Positions 11,090 through 21,038 of a stretch of DNA of 64,000 nt are shown here, piece after piece (the stretch's first letter is position 1; each line of letters opens with the position of its first letter). The notes under the pieces are model-generated. The model did no database searches. It was not told the DNA's origin and saw nothing but the letters and a program-made list of their open reading frames with translations. The translations under genes were made by a program, and so were the position numbers. This DNA is from Sinohyriopsis cumingii (Eukaryota; Mollusca; Bivalvia; Unionida; Unionidae): contig CM068839.1 in NCBI GenBank assembly GCA_028554795.2, forward strand, positions 91,422,182 through 91,486,181. The letters are read 5' to 3'.

Positions 11090-13690
11090 CCATGAGATGG
11101 AAATATATTACTTGGATACGAGGTGGAAGAACATCGAAAAGCGGGTTAGTCAGGCAGACTTAGTAGTACTAAACACCGGTGACCGTACTAGAATAAATCC
11201 AGAAACCGGAGCATTATCAGCAATTGACCTAACTATATGTACGTCCTAAATAGTAGAAATCGCTGGTTGGAATCTTGACAAATCAAGTAACCAATGAACT
11301 AATCACGTCCCAGTGCTGTACTCATCGCCTTCAATATAACAATTCATATCAATAAAACAACCAATATTCTACGATAGAGATATGAGAAAGTAGAATGGGA
11401 AGCATTTCGATCCATCTGTGGTGGTATTGCCGAGAGCCAGCTATACGTGAACAATATAGATAAATTTAACCAAAACGTTGCTGAACCAATGCTCTCAGTC
11501 ACTGAACAAAGCATACCCAAGACATGTGGGAGAAGCGCAAAACAACCTTGACCATGGTGGAATGACAAATGCAGACATGCAATATTACGGTAAAAAAGCA
11601 AGCCCTTAACAAGTTTAAACACACTAAAAACTATCAAGACTTTTTAAAATACAAAGGAGAGGAACACAAAACAGCAACATATGAACTATGAAAAGACTAC
11701 TGCTCGCCGTTAAACGATAAAATGAATGCCAAACAAGTATGGGCAAAACTCACAGCAGTAAGGGGAAATCTGTCTTCTCTACCCCACACCTCCTTGGTGT
11801 TATAACCAATATTGAGAAAGCAAATAAAGTAGCACACTTGGCAGGGACGAGCAGCAATTCCAACTATACGAACAAATTCCAAAACCACTGGAAAGAGGTG
11901 ATACAAAATTACACCCAATGGTTCGTGTTTAGAGGTATTTTACGTAAGTACTTTACGTATAAATATCACATTGATGGATGGAAAATGCGCTTAACCGGAA
12001 AAGACAACATCGACTGGGGAACATAAGTTAGGATATGAAATCTATTCGAGTGATCCAGAAGAAAAAAACAACAACACAGAACCGGTGATTTTGGATCTCC
12101 TGTATACGATCTGGAGAAATTTCATTAAATTGAAAATATGCATTAATCAGTTATGTCCCGATGTAAACTGGTACAAACCAATATTACATACAAGCAATCT
12201 ATACAGAATCTCGGAGACAATGATAACCAAGGTCAAAGCAAAATCTTTGATCTGATATAGGTTAAGGGCCTAATTGCGATGTCAAATCAATGTAATTAGT
12301 AGGCCACTGATATGAATGGATAAGAGACTTTCTAATGTTTCTAAAAATGAGAACAAGAGTGGGAAACGTATTTCCAACACATAAAATTAGAAACCGAACA
12401 CACCAGGGAAGTGTAAGATTCTCACATTGTTCAATATTATCATAAGCGACCTAAAACAGATGGTAGACCAGTGTAGAAGTAGCAAGTTGCAGTTCGCCGA
12501 GGACAGTCTGGAAGCTGAAAACCATTCCAGCAAAACTGTGCTGGGAAACCTTCAGGCATTGCTGAATAGGATTTGTCAATGTGCTTATAAATGGGGCTTC
12601 AGACTAGCTCCAGGGAATACTGTAATGGTATTATTTTCACCATAACAAAAACACGTAGAGGATATCCAACACGTTACAGTAACCTTAAAATTAAATGTAA
12701 AGAAGTAGCCAGATTCCTAAGAATGGTATTTGCTGAGCACTTAACATATAATAAACATATTACAGAGTTGACGAAAATATGCGGCCATGATTTAAATCTC
12801 CCAAGGAACCGACTGGGCAGGGGATCAGAATAAACTTCTTACTATATTTTGATCTAGTTCGATCGAAATAGACTATGAATTTCTGGCCTATGCCTAGGCC
12901 AATCCAATTCTATTAAAAAACCTAGATCGTGTCAAGCATCAAGCTCCTGCTATATGCATCGTTGCGCTACAATCATGGTAGGTGAACCACCAGTCAAACT
13001 ACAGCGAGAGGAGGTCTTCATTGGGTACGCAGCAAGAATATCAATTCATAATATTTCGTAGCTTGCCAGGACTATCATCTAGAATTACAACGTACCCTTT
13101 AGATCCAAACTGGTTCCGGATATGGGGGGGGGGGATTCATGAGTTAATAAAAAAAACTAAGGTTTCCAAACATCCAGGCAGAACAGACTAAATTCCCTGA
13201 CGCCGCCTCATGGATAATCAAAACCACCAAAATAAACCTTAATGCATTAATTTGCGGGACCAAACAAGAGCAACCGTTTTAAAAAAGAACATATTTACTC
13301 TCGGCGTCAGAAGGGAGATGCAGGGGATTTACCGAAAAAATTTGATGAATTCTCAGACCCGGCTGGTACTACAACAGTAGTGTTGATTTCGGGGAGAAAA
13401 CAACGCGATACTTTCTGATAACTATTCCATTAATACTGTGGAATTCTGGGCAATTAATAAAGATCTAAATTGGACAAAAACACAAAGACACACAAAGCAA
13501 TTATAATTAGCTACTCCTTCAAGGGTTTCACTCCCTTTTATCAGGCAACGTCTTTAACATGGAGAATCACGTAAAAGAGGTATACCTTATTCTAAAAAAC
13601 TTGGAATCAAACAACTGTACTGCGGAGTTCATGTATGTACTTTCCCACGTAGACATTCCTGGAGAAAAAGGGCTGATAAAGAAGCTAAAC
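11090..13690 (+). mobile_element. Degenerate non-LTR retrotransposon (Jockey/CR1-like LINE)
   Basis: Pieces of a LINE ORF2 lie in order on the plus strand. Near 11160-11330 is an endonuclease tail (LNTGDRTRINPETGALSAID). At 12427-12645 is the RT palm, with FAEDS where FADDS is expected and then LQALLNRICQCAYKWGFRL. At 12650-12830 a KFLGMVF-like thumb region reads FLRMVFAEHLTYNKHI. At 12955-13080 a GEPP...REE-like block appears. At 13430-13690 there is an RNase H remnant ending near GADKEAKL. Stops and frameshifts are numerous throughout, so it is dead. I could not find the 3' tail or target-site duplication. Confidence 0.8.
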
Positions 13691-14715
13691 TAAAAGATAA
13701 TGAGCGCAATATCTAGTAAGTGGATCACAGTACCCAGGAAATATACCGTACGATAAGACAAACAATTGACAATAAATGGCAAAATTAATTTAGGAATATT
13801 TGGAATTTAATTCACAATACTGCAACTCTCAATTGAATTTTCACTTCGTATTCTAGGGGAACAATATTATTTGTTGTATATACTAAACTTATCAGTATGG
13901 CTTCTTTGTTTTACCTAGTTCAAGTACAAATTGTCATAGCAATGTATGTATGTATGTATGTATGTATGCATGCATGTATGCATCAGAGGAATGATTGGCT
14001 GACGAACTAATAGAGATAAGTACAGGGAAAAAGTTTAAACTTGACATAAGGTCATTTTGAAAGCATGGCAAGAAAATCTATTTTGGTTTCATTTTTTTCT
14101 TCATACCATACGTACGGTATATTTGTGATGCGTTTGGATAGTAATTTTCACTTCATCGTTATACAGCATTGGAACTAGGACACATATTAAACATAATACG
14201 AAACCATAAAGTGGAACACATTGTGATAAACACATTTATTGAATTTAAGACTCACAGTGGATCGAGTGCAGTAACTACTCTGACATATCGGAAGTAGAGC
14301 AAATTACCACATGCGCATGTCTTGAAGCACTTCTATCGACACTTAATTTTAACTGATATTAGGAAGTATTTTGAATCAATTCTATTTAATTACCTCTATA
14401 AACCAAAATTGTATCCGATTAATCAGGAATCTCAATCATATCCTATTTACTGTCTAAAATGTCGATTCATATTACAGCGAGAAAACACCTGTGTATATCG
14501 ATTGTTTCCAAATATGGTCATACAAACGTAGCGTGTGCAAGTCGTCAAGATAATTGCCTAGATACAAAGCTGGGGTGACTATAAAGGCCACCCCCGGCAA
14601 CTACCTGGAATAGTTGTCTCGTGGAAAATATCTCAAGAAGGTCACAACTGAAAAGAAAGAAACTAATCCGGTGCCATTTTCGAATAACAGGTACATCTGT
14701 CTGTCTGTCTGTCTC
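13691..14715. other. Intergenic up to the Polinton; (GTAT)n and (CTGT)n
   Basis: No gene is supported. (GTAT)n lies at 13942-13983 and a short CTGT run at 14697-14715 directly abuts the left end of the viral element. Confidence 0.6.
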
Positions 14716-14965
14716 AGCAGCAGGGAGGGCGAATCGGACAAGGTTTCCAGACCAAACAACCAGTTTCACCAATCAATTTACAACAGTATCCCGCATTTAC
14801 GGATACAAACCATTCCTCGTTCAGCATCGACAATAGAGATGTCTGCGCGTTAAAATAACGGGTTTCACGGGATAGTCGACGCGGTTGATACGTTATTGCG
14901 CTGCGGTTGCCCATGAAAACCATCTTGGATTTGGCCCTCCCTGCTGCTCCCAAATTGCTAACTAA
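14716..14965 (+). repeat. Left terminal inverted repeat of the Polinton
   Basis: 250 bp, the inverted copy of 30558-30807. By eye I count only two differences: the third base, and a GTCGACGCGG versus GTCGGCGCGG change. The repeat itself opens with AGCAGCAGGGAGGGC and carries the exact reverse complement GCCCTCCCTGCTGCT at 14934-14948. The last bases overlap the stop codon of the ATPase gene. Confidence 0.97.
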
Positions 14966-15633
14966 AAAGTGTATCAAGTCCGACACGATATCGCGTCCCA
15001 GGGTCGTGTAAATGTATCGTTACAAACCCGTGCTGGCGCTGCTGTGCACGACTAAAGAAGTTCCTAAATTTAACTAAATCCATGTCGCCGCTGCACCAGG
15101 TTTGGTGAATATTTCTCAGCGTGTGAACGTCAACACCGTTGAACACCGCAAGTAGATTGCAATTATCTCTGATCACTTTTGGAATTTGTGTATACCGTTG
15201 AGTCACATAAATCACATGTGTTTTTATGGCGACCGCGGGAAAATATTCTTGCCGGGTTTGTCTGCTTATCCAGCATAACATCGTCGTACACAACCAGATT
15301 ATTAATTGATCCATCGATGTCGTCAGTGCCGGGTGCATCATTGATATCAGTTATGAACTCAATTATGTCTTCGTCGGTTCCCACAGCCGTTTTTGCACTT
15401 TCGTTGAAATCTTTTAGCACTTGATAGCATCGCTGATCGTCCACCGACGGCGCTACCAAATATAGTTTGTCCCACTTCATCCACTTCGTTATCATATTCA
15501 AGAACAGCTGTGTTTTGCCTGACCCAGATGGCCCGATGATAATCATCCGTACGGAGTTGGGTAGCACACTGTTATGTTTAATTGGTTCTCGCTGCTTTGT
15601 CGCAGAAAAGTCGGCAACTTCATTTGTATACAA
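14958..15633 (-). pseudogene. Packaging ATPase (A32/FtsK-HerA type), frameshifted
   Basis: Genome-packaging ATPase of the virion. The N-terminal frame (15633-15163) has Walker A GPSGSGKT at residues 34-41 and a Walker B strand NNLVVYDDVML near residue 115, followed by FSRGRHKN, a conserved Polinton/A32 block. The continuation (VIYVTQRYTQIPKVIRDNCN) is in another frame that ends at 14958. The change occurs at an A-run (coding strand; 15221-15225) and corresponds to one base too many. It starts only 12 bp from the oppositely oriented DUF5679-PLA2 gene, so the two probably share a promoter. The family identity is firm. Whether the break is a mutation, an assembly error or recoding is unknown. 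Confidence 0.9.
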
Positions 15634-15645
15634 ATAAATAATATT

Positions 15646-16150
15646 ATGGATTTATATTGTGTGAAGTGCCGGGCACGAACCCCCACAAACGATCTAACAA
15701 CGATTACAACAAAAAATAACCGATCCGCGTTCACAGGAAGATGTGCTCGTTGTGGCACAAAAAAAAATTCAGATTCCAAAAACAAAGTTTAGCGGAGGCG
15801 ACATCACAGCCCAACTTGGAAAGTTCCCTGGCGCTCCCTGGGCAAAGTATCCCGGAGAAAAACATCTCCCCGGATACAACTACTGTGGCCCCGGAACCAG
15901 ACTTGACATAAGACTTGACAGCGACAATCAGCCTAAACCTGGTGAGTACCCCGTGAATGCTATCGATGCAGCTTGTCATGTTCACGACGTAGCTTATAAA
16001 AATCCTGATTTGCAGCAGCGACATATCGCAGACGTGAAATTAATTCACGCGCTAAACGCCATCAAAAATAAATCTCTCAAAGAATCACTCGCTAACTGGT
16101 TAATAAAATCCGCAATGAAATCTAAACTAGTATTAGACGCTAGTAATTAA
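15646..16150 (+). pseudogene. DUF5679-phospholipase A2 virion protein, frameshifted
   Basis: The start at 15646 opens a Cys4 mini-domain (MDLYCVKCRARTPTN, then GRCARCGTKK), a DUF5679-like zinc ribbon. At an A9 run (15759-15767) the frame must shift by +1 to continue into the second part, open from 15743 to 16150. That part has a parvovirus-VP1-type PLA2 site: calcium loop YNYCGPGTRLD and catalytic ACHVHDVAY. In parvoviruses this lipase opens the endosomal membrane, and fused DUF5679-PLA2 proteins recur in Polintons, so a virion entry role is inferred. Removing one A would align the two parts. The stop lies 2 bp before the integrase start, suggesting co-transcription. Confidence 0.8.
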
Positions 16151-16152
16151 TA

Positions 16153-17055
16153 ATGGAGGCAATTTATTATTCACCGATCGGATACTGGAGAGGTAACGCA
16201 GCAATTAATAAACTCGCTAACGCAGCAGGGGTTACGGCGGTTACTGCCAAAAATTGGCTATCAAAACAGGCAATATGGCAAATTTATTTACCGCCGCCTA
16301 GCCAAATCAGCTTTGCGCATTTCGATGTTAGTGTGCCCAACGAAGTCCATCAGGCCGACATAGTATTCTTGCCACATGATACAGTTCGGCGGAAAACGTA
16401 CAAATACGCGTTAACAGTAGTTGATGTTGCAAGCAGATACAAGGAAGCAACGCCGTTGACAACAAAGACAGCATCTGAAGTGGCTGATGCGTTTAAACGA
16501 ATTTATCAGCGAGGACCTCTACGATGGCCACATTTGCTACAAGTTGATCCTGGCAGGGAGTTTCAGGGTGCAGTATCATCGCTGATGAAGCAACATAACG
16601 TTACCATACGACGTGGACACACTGAAATTCATCGTGATCAAGCAATCGTTGAAAGATTTAATCGAACACTTGCCGAAAGATTATTTGGGTATCAATACGC
16701 GAAAGAATTTATTCAGGATGCGAGATCGCGCGAATGGGTTGCAAGATTACCAAGTGTGATAACTGCGCTAAATAACGAAATCACCCGATCCATCAACATG
16801 AAACCTGCCATCGCAATCACAAAAAAATACATACAGTTACAACGTAATAATATTTCAACGCAGCCAGTGCTGGGTAATGTTACAGTTAGATATTTATACG
16901 AACCGGGCGAACTTGAGGGTGGTAAACGAAGAGCGACTGATCCCATTTGGAGTGTTACCACACACAAGATATCCACCGTGACAAGATCCACTGGCAGACC
17001 AGCAATCTACAGATTAGATTCAACTGCTCCTCAACGCGGATTTACCCGTGAGTAG
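16153..17055 (+). CDS. Polinton integrase (rve family), C-terminal stop
   Basis: Inserts the element DNA into the host genome. An N-terminal helical DNA-binding region (residues 15-45) precedes the RNase H-fold core with the catalytic triad D69 (HQADIVFL), D132 (QVDPGREF) and E167 (QAIVERFNRT), and the D132-E167 spacing is retrovirus-like. The C-terminal region carries GGKRRATDPIW and ends RGFTRE, as expected for a Polinton integrase. A TAG at 17053-17055 is followed in frame by 16 codons (LQVIPDDTQLPPKSLR) to a TGA at 17106. These read like the normal tail, so this is probably a slightly truncated 300-aa copy. It converges on the replicase gene, whose stop is at 17116. Confidence 0.9.
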   Translation: MEAIYYSPIGYWRGNAAINKLANAAGVTAVTAKNWLSKQAIWQIYLPPPSQISFAHFDVSVPNEVHQADIVFLPHDTVRRKTYKYALTVVDVASRYKEATPLTTKTASEVADAFKRIYQRGPLRWPHLLQVDPGREFQGAVSSLMKQHNVTIRRGHTEIHRDQAIVERFNRTLAERLFGYQYAKEFIQDARSREWVARLPSVITALNNEITRSINMKPAIAITKKYIQLQRNNISTQPVLGNVTVRYLYEPGELEGGKRRATDPIWSVTTHKISTVTRSTGRPAIYRLDSTAPQRGFTRE

Positions 17056-17115
17056 CTTCAGGTGATTCCCGATGATACACAATTGCCGCCAAAATCACTG
17101 AGGTGATTTCGATCA

Positions 17116-19917
17116 CTAGGGTGATTCCGTTAGCGTAGCTGCACCTCTGCGTCTATTACACTCAAGACAGGTTAACATGATATTTTCGCGTGTGTGGCCA
17201 AGGGTGCTATTCTTTCTGTCTACCGTGAATTGTCTTGGGTCATTTTTCGGGTATTTCCACAGCATTATACAATTACAGCTCGCGCAGTGATTATTTTGCT
17301 GTTGTTTCAACGCAATAACGAATTCAGCATCAAGATCAAACTTCCGATTATTTTTTTTGTCGCTGTGTTTGTAATCGGTTAATTTTTTTCTTATCGTGTT
17401 AATCATCGCTGACTCGTCGACGACCGATGTCGTTGACGTATCTAACACAATTCTCCCCAACTGAGACATTCTTCGCACTCGCGACACTGCCAGGTAAACT
17501 AAATTGGACCACTCGATGCGATCATCAACGATCCAAACTTTTGTGTGTTCGATGGTTAATCCCTGCGCGGAGTGAATTGTCATAGCGTAACCTAGAATCC
17601 ACGGTGATTTATCAGCGGCAAGTGCAGCGTCGACAACATCAATATCGACCAGCACAATATCGTTTAACACTAACTGTTGCCGCTCAGATTTCCCAGGAAT
17701 GACAACATCGATATTTTGCAATCGTGTATCTGTTGGTCTATAACACAACGGTACCGGCATCATGGAAAACTTTTCTCTATGCAACTGAAACAGTCGCCGC
17801 AGAAGTGCGTCCCTGACCGCTTTTCTACTCGCCACCACAATATCATTTGGAGTCCACGTCGCCAGGAAGTCTTTCACGGATGTCCTAGGAATTATCTTAC
17901 GCATACAATAGCATTGAGTTTTATTATTCTGTAGCCGGATCAGCTTCTTAAACTTCTTCAGTTTGTTATCAATCGCTCTGATGTCGTCGTCGATCTCTTC
18001 GTAATAGTCAACAAAATTTTTTAGCCAGTCATGTGGAGATTCGCCTGTAAACGGCGGTGGCTGACCGTGATCGCCGCACATTATCACCGCGGTATTCTTC
18101 GTCAACAACCACTCAAGAAATCGCTTTAACGTATCCAGCGGTACCGTGGCTACTTCATCCCACATAACCACCTCGGGAACATACTTTGTTCCCATCCGCT
18201 CAGGAGTCCACGTGCCTCCGCTGTATTTAAAGAAACTGTGATACGTACATGCGCTAACGCCGCGCTGTTTCATTTCCCTGGCAAGTCTATGTGTGGGAGA
18301 TAGCACAATCATATCAGAGTTTCGAAACAACTCAATTGCTCTGGTTGTCTTTCCACAACCGCCCGGCCCGCTCAGATACACAGTTCTGTGTCTGGCAACA
18401 GGATCATGCACTGACGGTAACAACTTGCTGGAAGGTATTTCTGTCATCGCTGATTCAACATAACAGTCTTTGATCGTAACATCAGCTGATTCACAATATT
18501 CGTGTAACCGTTCCTGTTTCACACGCCAGTGGCCCCATTCCGCCGATTCTCCGACGACGCTCTTTACCAACGGCAGATATTCCCGTGATATATAAAATGA
18601 ATCCGTGGCAACTCTCACTGCGGTCCGGGAAAATCTGTTTACCATCGATAGCAGATTTACGGTGACATAAGCCAACATTGACGATCTCAAATGGGTATAT
18701 TGACGCGATTCCCCATCGAGGTAACTAACAATCGTGCCCAGTTTTTTCCCGTTAGATAATAACGCATCTTCGCGGTGACAAAACACATCTCTGGCGGCAG
18801 CATCAGCTATTATAAAATTCAGTTCGGCCTCATCAAGGATCAATCTGCTGTGATGTATTTTGTGATCAAATGCTGCGCCCTGGGTAAACTTCCCTATTAG
18901 TCTTCGTCCAAGGTCCTTCGCTTCGCTTTCCCTCATTGCCATGTATCTGTCAACCCGCTCTTGTGGCCACTGTTTCATTGTTTCCTCGGAGACGAAGGCA
19001 ACCGGTGTTGGTAACCAAATATCGGTTTGTTTCTGATAGCATATAATTGCTTCGCCAACAGTCAACAACGTTAGTATTCCGCTGTCTATCATGAATCGCA
19101 GCAACACAATAGGTGCCCACGCTTTCTCGGCGAGATGTTTTCCAATCCACGCATAATTGATCGGATGCAGTCCCGTATCAAATCGAAACGAGGTCACCTT
19201 GGCGAATCCAGTCAAATCAAAATCGGGCAGCGGTCCATCAATTGATACTCTGGTCATCAACGCGGTGGGATGGCCGAATCTGTTAAAATACTTACCGCAC
19301 TCGCCGTATCCAAGGAAACTTCCCGGGTAGCAAGCGGCCATGTCTACCGAGATCATGTCGCGGTAATCATACCGGGTATTCCACAGTCCGCCGTGACCGT
19401 ATTCGACACAGCTTAGTTTGGTATCCTCGAGGAATCTGTCGCTGGTTGGTTTCCACGAGTTTCTGTCTTTGGCTATGTTCGCTACAACTTTGGGAACAGT
19501 GAAACAGCGAGTCAGCAGCTGATCTATCGAGGAATCATCAAATGAGTATTTTTTCGCGAGTGTTCTCATTGTGTGTTGCAACGACTCAGTTCGGTATACT
19601 TCTCCGTTGGGCTTCACGAATTGATCGTATTCAGATTCTTCGTCGCTGTTAAATAACCACACCGACACGGGATCTGTTTTACTCGTTTCATAGATGTAAT
19701 CAAATATGTTACCGTCGTAGTGCCTCACAATACGATCTCGGGGAAATATCCTAACCGACTCTGTCCAGGCGTGACTGTTGTGATCAATAATTTCAATCGG
19801 GGATCCGCGACAGTTGTATTTTGACTTATACAGTTCTTCTCCGGTCAACGATTTTACCGTGATGGGAAATCTCAGCGACCTTTCTAGCGCAGCAACATCA
19901 GCTATATTGCCCCGCTG
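17116..19917 (-). CDS. Replicase: PolB-like polymerase + SF1 helicase + HNH
   Basis: One uninterrupted frame, 910 codons from an annotatable TTG at 19848 and open back to 19917, with no early ATG. Residue numbers are from 19848. Polymerase: motif A SVDMAACYPGSF (167-178), motif B-like GKFTQG (319-324), motif C-like VATDSFYI (413-420), which keeps one aspartate of DTDS. Helicase: Walker A GPGGCGKT (494-501), VVMWDEVA (560-567), GDHGQPPPF (592-600), TIHSAQGLTI (757-766) and VYLAVSRVRR (784-793), i.e. SF1 Pif1/RecD-like. C-terminal HNH: CASCNC, TVDRKNSTLGHTRENI, CLECNRRRG (855-902). The missing start, and conserved-looking sequence running up to the frame edge, suggest it was fused to the 232-aa ORF upstream (19902-20600). 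Usual Polinton PolB lacks a helicase. The polymerase assignment rests on motifs only; the helicase and HNH are firm. Confidence 0.85.
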   Translation of the reverse strand, partial: QRGNIADVAALERSLRFPITVKSLTGEELYKSKYNCRGSPIEIIDHNSHAWTESVRIFPRDRIVRHYDGNIFDYIYETSKTDPVSVWLFNSDEESEYDQFVKPNGEVYRTESLQHTMRTLAKKYSFDDSSIDQLLTRCFTVPKVVANIAKDRNSWKPTSDRFLEDTKLSCVEYGHGGLWNTRYDYRDMISVDMAACYPGSFLGYGECGKYFNRFGHPTALMTRVSIDGPLPDFDLTGFAKVTSFRFDTGLHPINYAWIGKHLAEKAWAPIVLLRFMIDSGILTLLTVGEAIICYQKQTDIWLPTPVAFVSEETMKQWPQERVDRYMAMRESEAKDLGRRLIGKFTQGAAFDHKIHHSRLILDEAELNFIIADAAARDVFCHREDALLSNGKKLGTIVSYLDGESRQYTHLRSSMLAYVTVNLLSMVNRFSRTAVRVATDSFYISREYLPLVKSVVGESAEWGHWRVKQERLHEYCESADVTIKDCYVESAMTEIPSSKLLPSVHDPVARHRTVYLSGPGGCGKTTRAIELFRNSDMIVLSPTHRLAREMKQRGVSACTYHSFFKYSGGTWTPERMGTKYVPEVVMWDEVATVPLDTLKRFLEWLLTKNTAVIMCGDHGQPPPFTGESPHDWLKNFVDYYEEIDDDIRAIDNKLKKFKKLIRLQNNKTQCYCMRKIIPRTSVKDFLATWTPNDIVVASRKAVRDALLRRLFQLHREKFSMMPVPLCYRPTDTRLQNIDVVIPGKSERQQLVLNDIVLVDIDVVDAALAADKSPWILGYAMTIHSAQGLTIEHTKVWIVDDRIEWSNLVYLAVSRVRRMSQLGRIVLDTSTTSVVDESAMINTIRKKLTDYKHSDKKNNRKFDLDAEFVIALKQQQNNHCASCNCIMLWKYPKNDPRQFTVDRKNSTLGHTRENIMLTCLECNRRRGAATLTESP

Positions 19918-20600
19918 TCATCGACGCTGCTGGCCCAATCCATTATCCTGGATTTTCTAGCCGGTGTTAAACCGTTGCCTCGCACGGCGTTGCTGAAATG
20001 TTCCATTACTCGCTCTGCTACACAATTTAACATCGTTGACATCCGCATCGGAGCGAGTTTACCAATTTCTGGTTTCTCCAGCGGATACAGTCCGTAAACG
20101 ACCGCAGTTACAGGGTACGCTCTGTTATAATATGGACTATCAATTCCAACAAGCATTCCCGGTCCGCTAGCGCGACTCAACAAAACAGTTTTACCGTTAG
20201 CAAGAACAGGATCGCGTTTATCACGGGTAATCCACGTATCATCGCCATCCTCGTTGACGACTCCGGTTATAAATTTTATCAACAGCGTGTAATTGGTATC
20301 GCCGAGATGCTTAATGATCCTACTGGCGCGGTCATCTGACATTGTACCGTCGATGACGTTGCCGACGGGATCACTATCGTCAAATAATTCCTCAAAGATA
20401 TCATCGACGGAGAGATTGTTGATAATTTTGTACGTCGAAAACACATAAGCCGCGCCATCGTCACGAAATTCCTGTTTCGCTTGTTTGATGATCCTGTTTA
20501 GCTCGGTCAGCGTATTTCGTTGCGGATCGCTGGTTAACTTGTCAAGATCAAATCGTTCCCTGGTTGACATCGTCGATGACAACCTATCAAATTTACTCAT
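19902..20600 (-). CDS. Probable N-terminal part of the replicase
   Basis: 232 aa starting MSKFDRLSS at 20600. An upstream extension exists, but it would overlap the divergent Zn-protein gene. No family motif is recognised. The mid-region NGKTVLLSRASGPGMLVGID and the tail EHFSNAVRGNG look like a folded, conserved domain. Its stop overlaps the open part of the replicase frame, which lies one base back. The junction sits on a G4 run (coding strand; 19910-19913), where one extra G would make a single protein of about 1165 aa. Alternatives are a coupled two-subunit replicase or ribosomal -1 frameshifting. A protein-priming role is possible but not shown. Confidence 0.6.
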   Translation of the reverse strand: MSKFDRLSSTMSTRERFDLDKLTSDPQRNTLTELNRIIKQAKQEFRDDGAAYVFSTYKIINNLSVDDIFEELFDDSDPVGNVIDGTMSDDRASRIIKHLGDTNYTLLIKFITGVVNEDGDDTWITRDKRDPVLANGKTVLLSRASGPGMLVGIDSPYYNRAYPVTAVVYGLYPLEKPEIGKLAPMRMSTMLNCVAERVMEHFSNAVRGNGLTPARKSRIMDWASSVDDSGAI

Positions 20601-20651
20601 TATGTAACAATAGGGCAAATTATGTTTAATTAAAAAAACATCATATATTAT

Positions 20652-21038
20652 ATGCCTAAAAACTACTGTGCGTGGAGGATCATGGGAACTAACCAGCGGT
20701 GCCAGCGAGCGTGCATAGGTGAGTACTGTTCCTCTCATAATCAAAATTTCAAGCGAGGATCCAACGGCGGAGTTATCTGCGCGATATGCGGCATTACGGT
20801 TCGCGGGAAAACAAAATTGTGTTTAGGATGTGGCGGTAAACGATTTCGTGAGCTCGCCAGGTATTATCTGCGCAAATACAATCGCGTGTACACGGAACAG
20901 GAATATATCAATGATCACCCGATACACTATTTAGATAAACAAATACCATCTAGTATAAGCAAATGGAGTTCAGAAGACACCCAATCTACGAAAACTACGA
21001 ATCCTCCACAGACGGAACGGTTAGACACTGCAGATTGA
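20652..21038 (+). CDS. Small Cys/His zinc-binding protein
   Basis: 128 aa. It has two Cys clusters: CAW...RCQRACIGEYCSSHN (residues 6-30), a C3H-like knuckle, and CAICGITVRGKTKLCLGCG (43-61), a zinc ribbon, followed by a basic helix (KRFRELARYYLRKY). The C-terminus is Ser/Thr-rich. I do not know the function; small Zn proteins of this sort recur in Polintons and could be transcription factors. It is divergent from the replicase gene with about 50 AT-rich bp between starts, and its 3' end overlaps the HNH endonuclease start by 76 bp. Confidence 0.75.
   Translation: MPKNYCAWRIMGTNQRCQRACIGEYCSSHNQNFKRGSNGGVICAICGITVRGKTKLCLGCGGKRFRELARYYLRKYNRVYTEQEYINDHPIHYLDKQIPSSISKWSSEDTQSTKTTNPPQTERLDTAD

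Noticed and set aside
14614-14986. Open frames across the left TIR (and their mirror at 30570-30924)
   Set aside because: They exist only because the TIR is free of stops; the same frames appear in both copies and run into flanking simple repeats.
15759-15767. Programmed -1 frameshifting at A AAA AAA
   Set aside because: The frame needed downstream is +1 (or -2), not -1, so a classical slippery site does not explain it.
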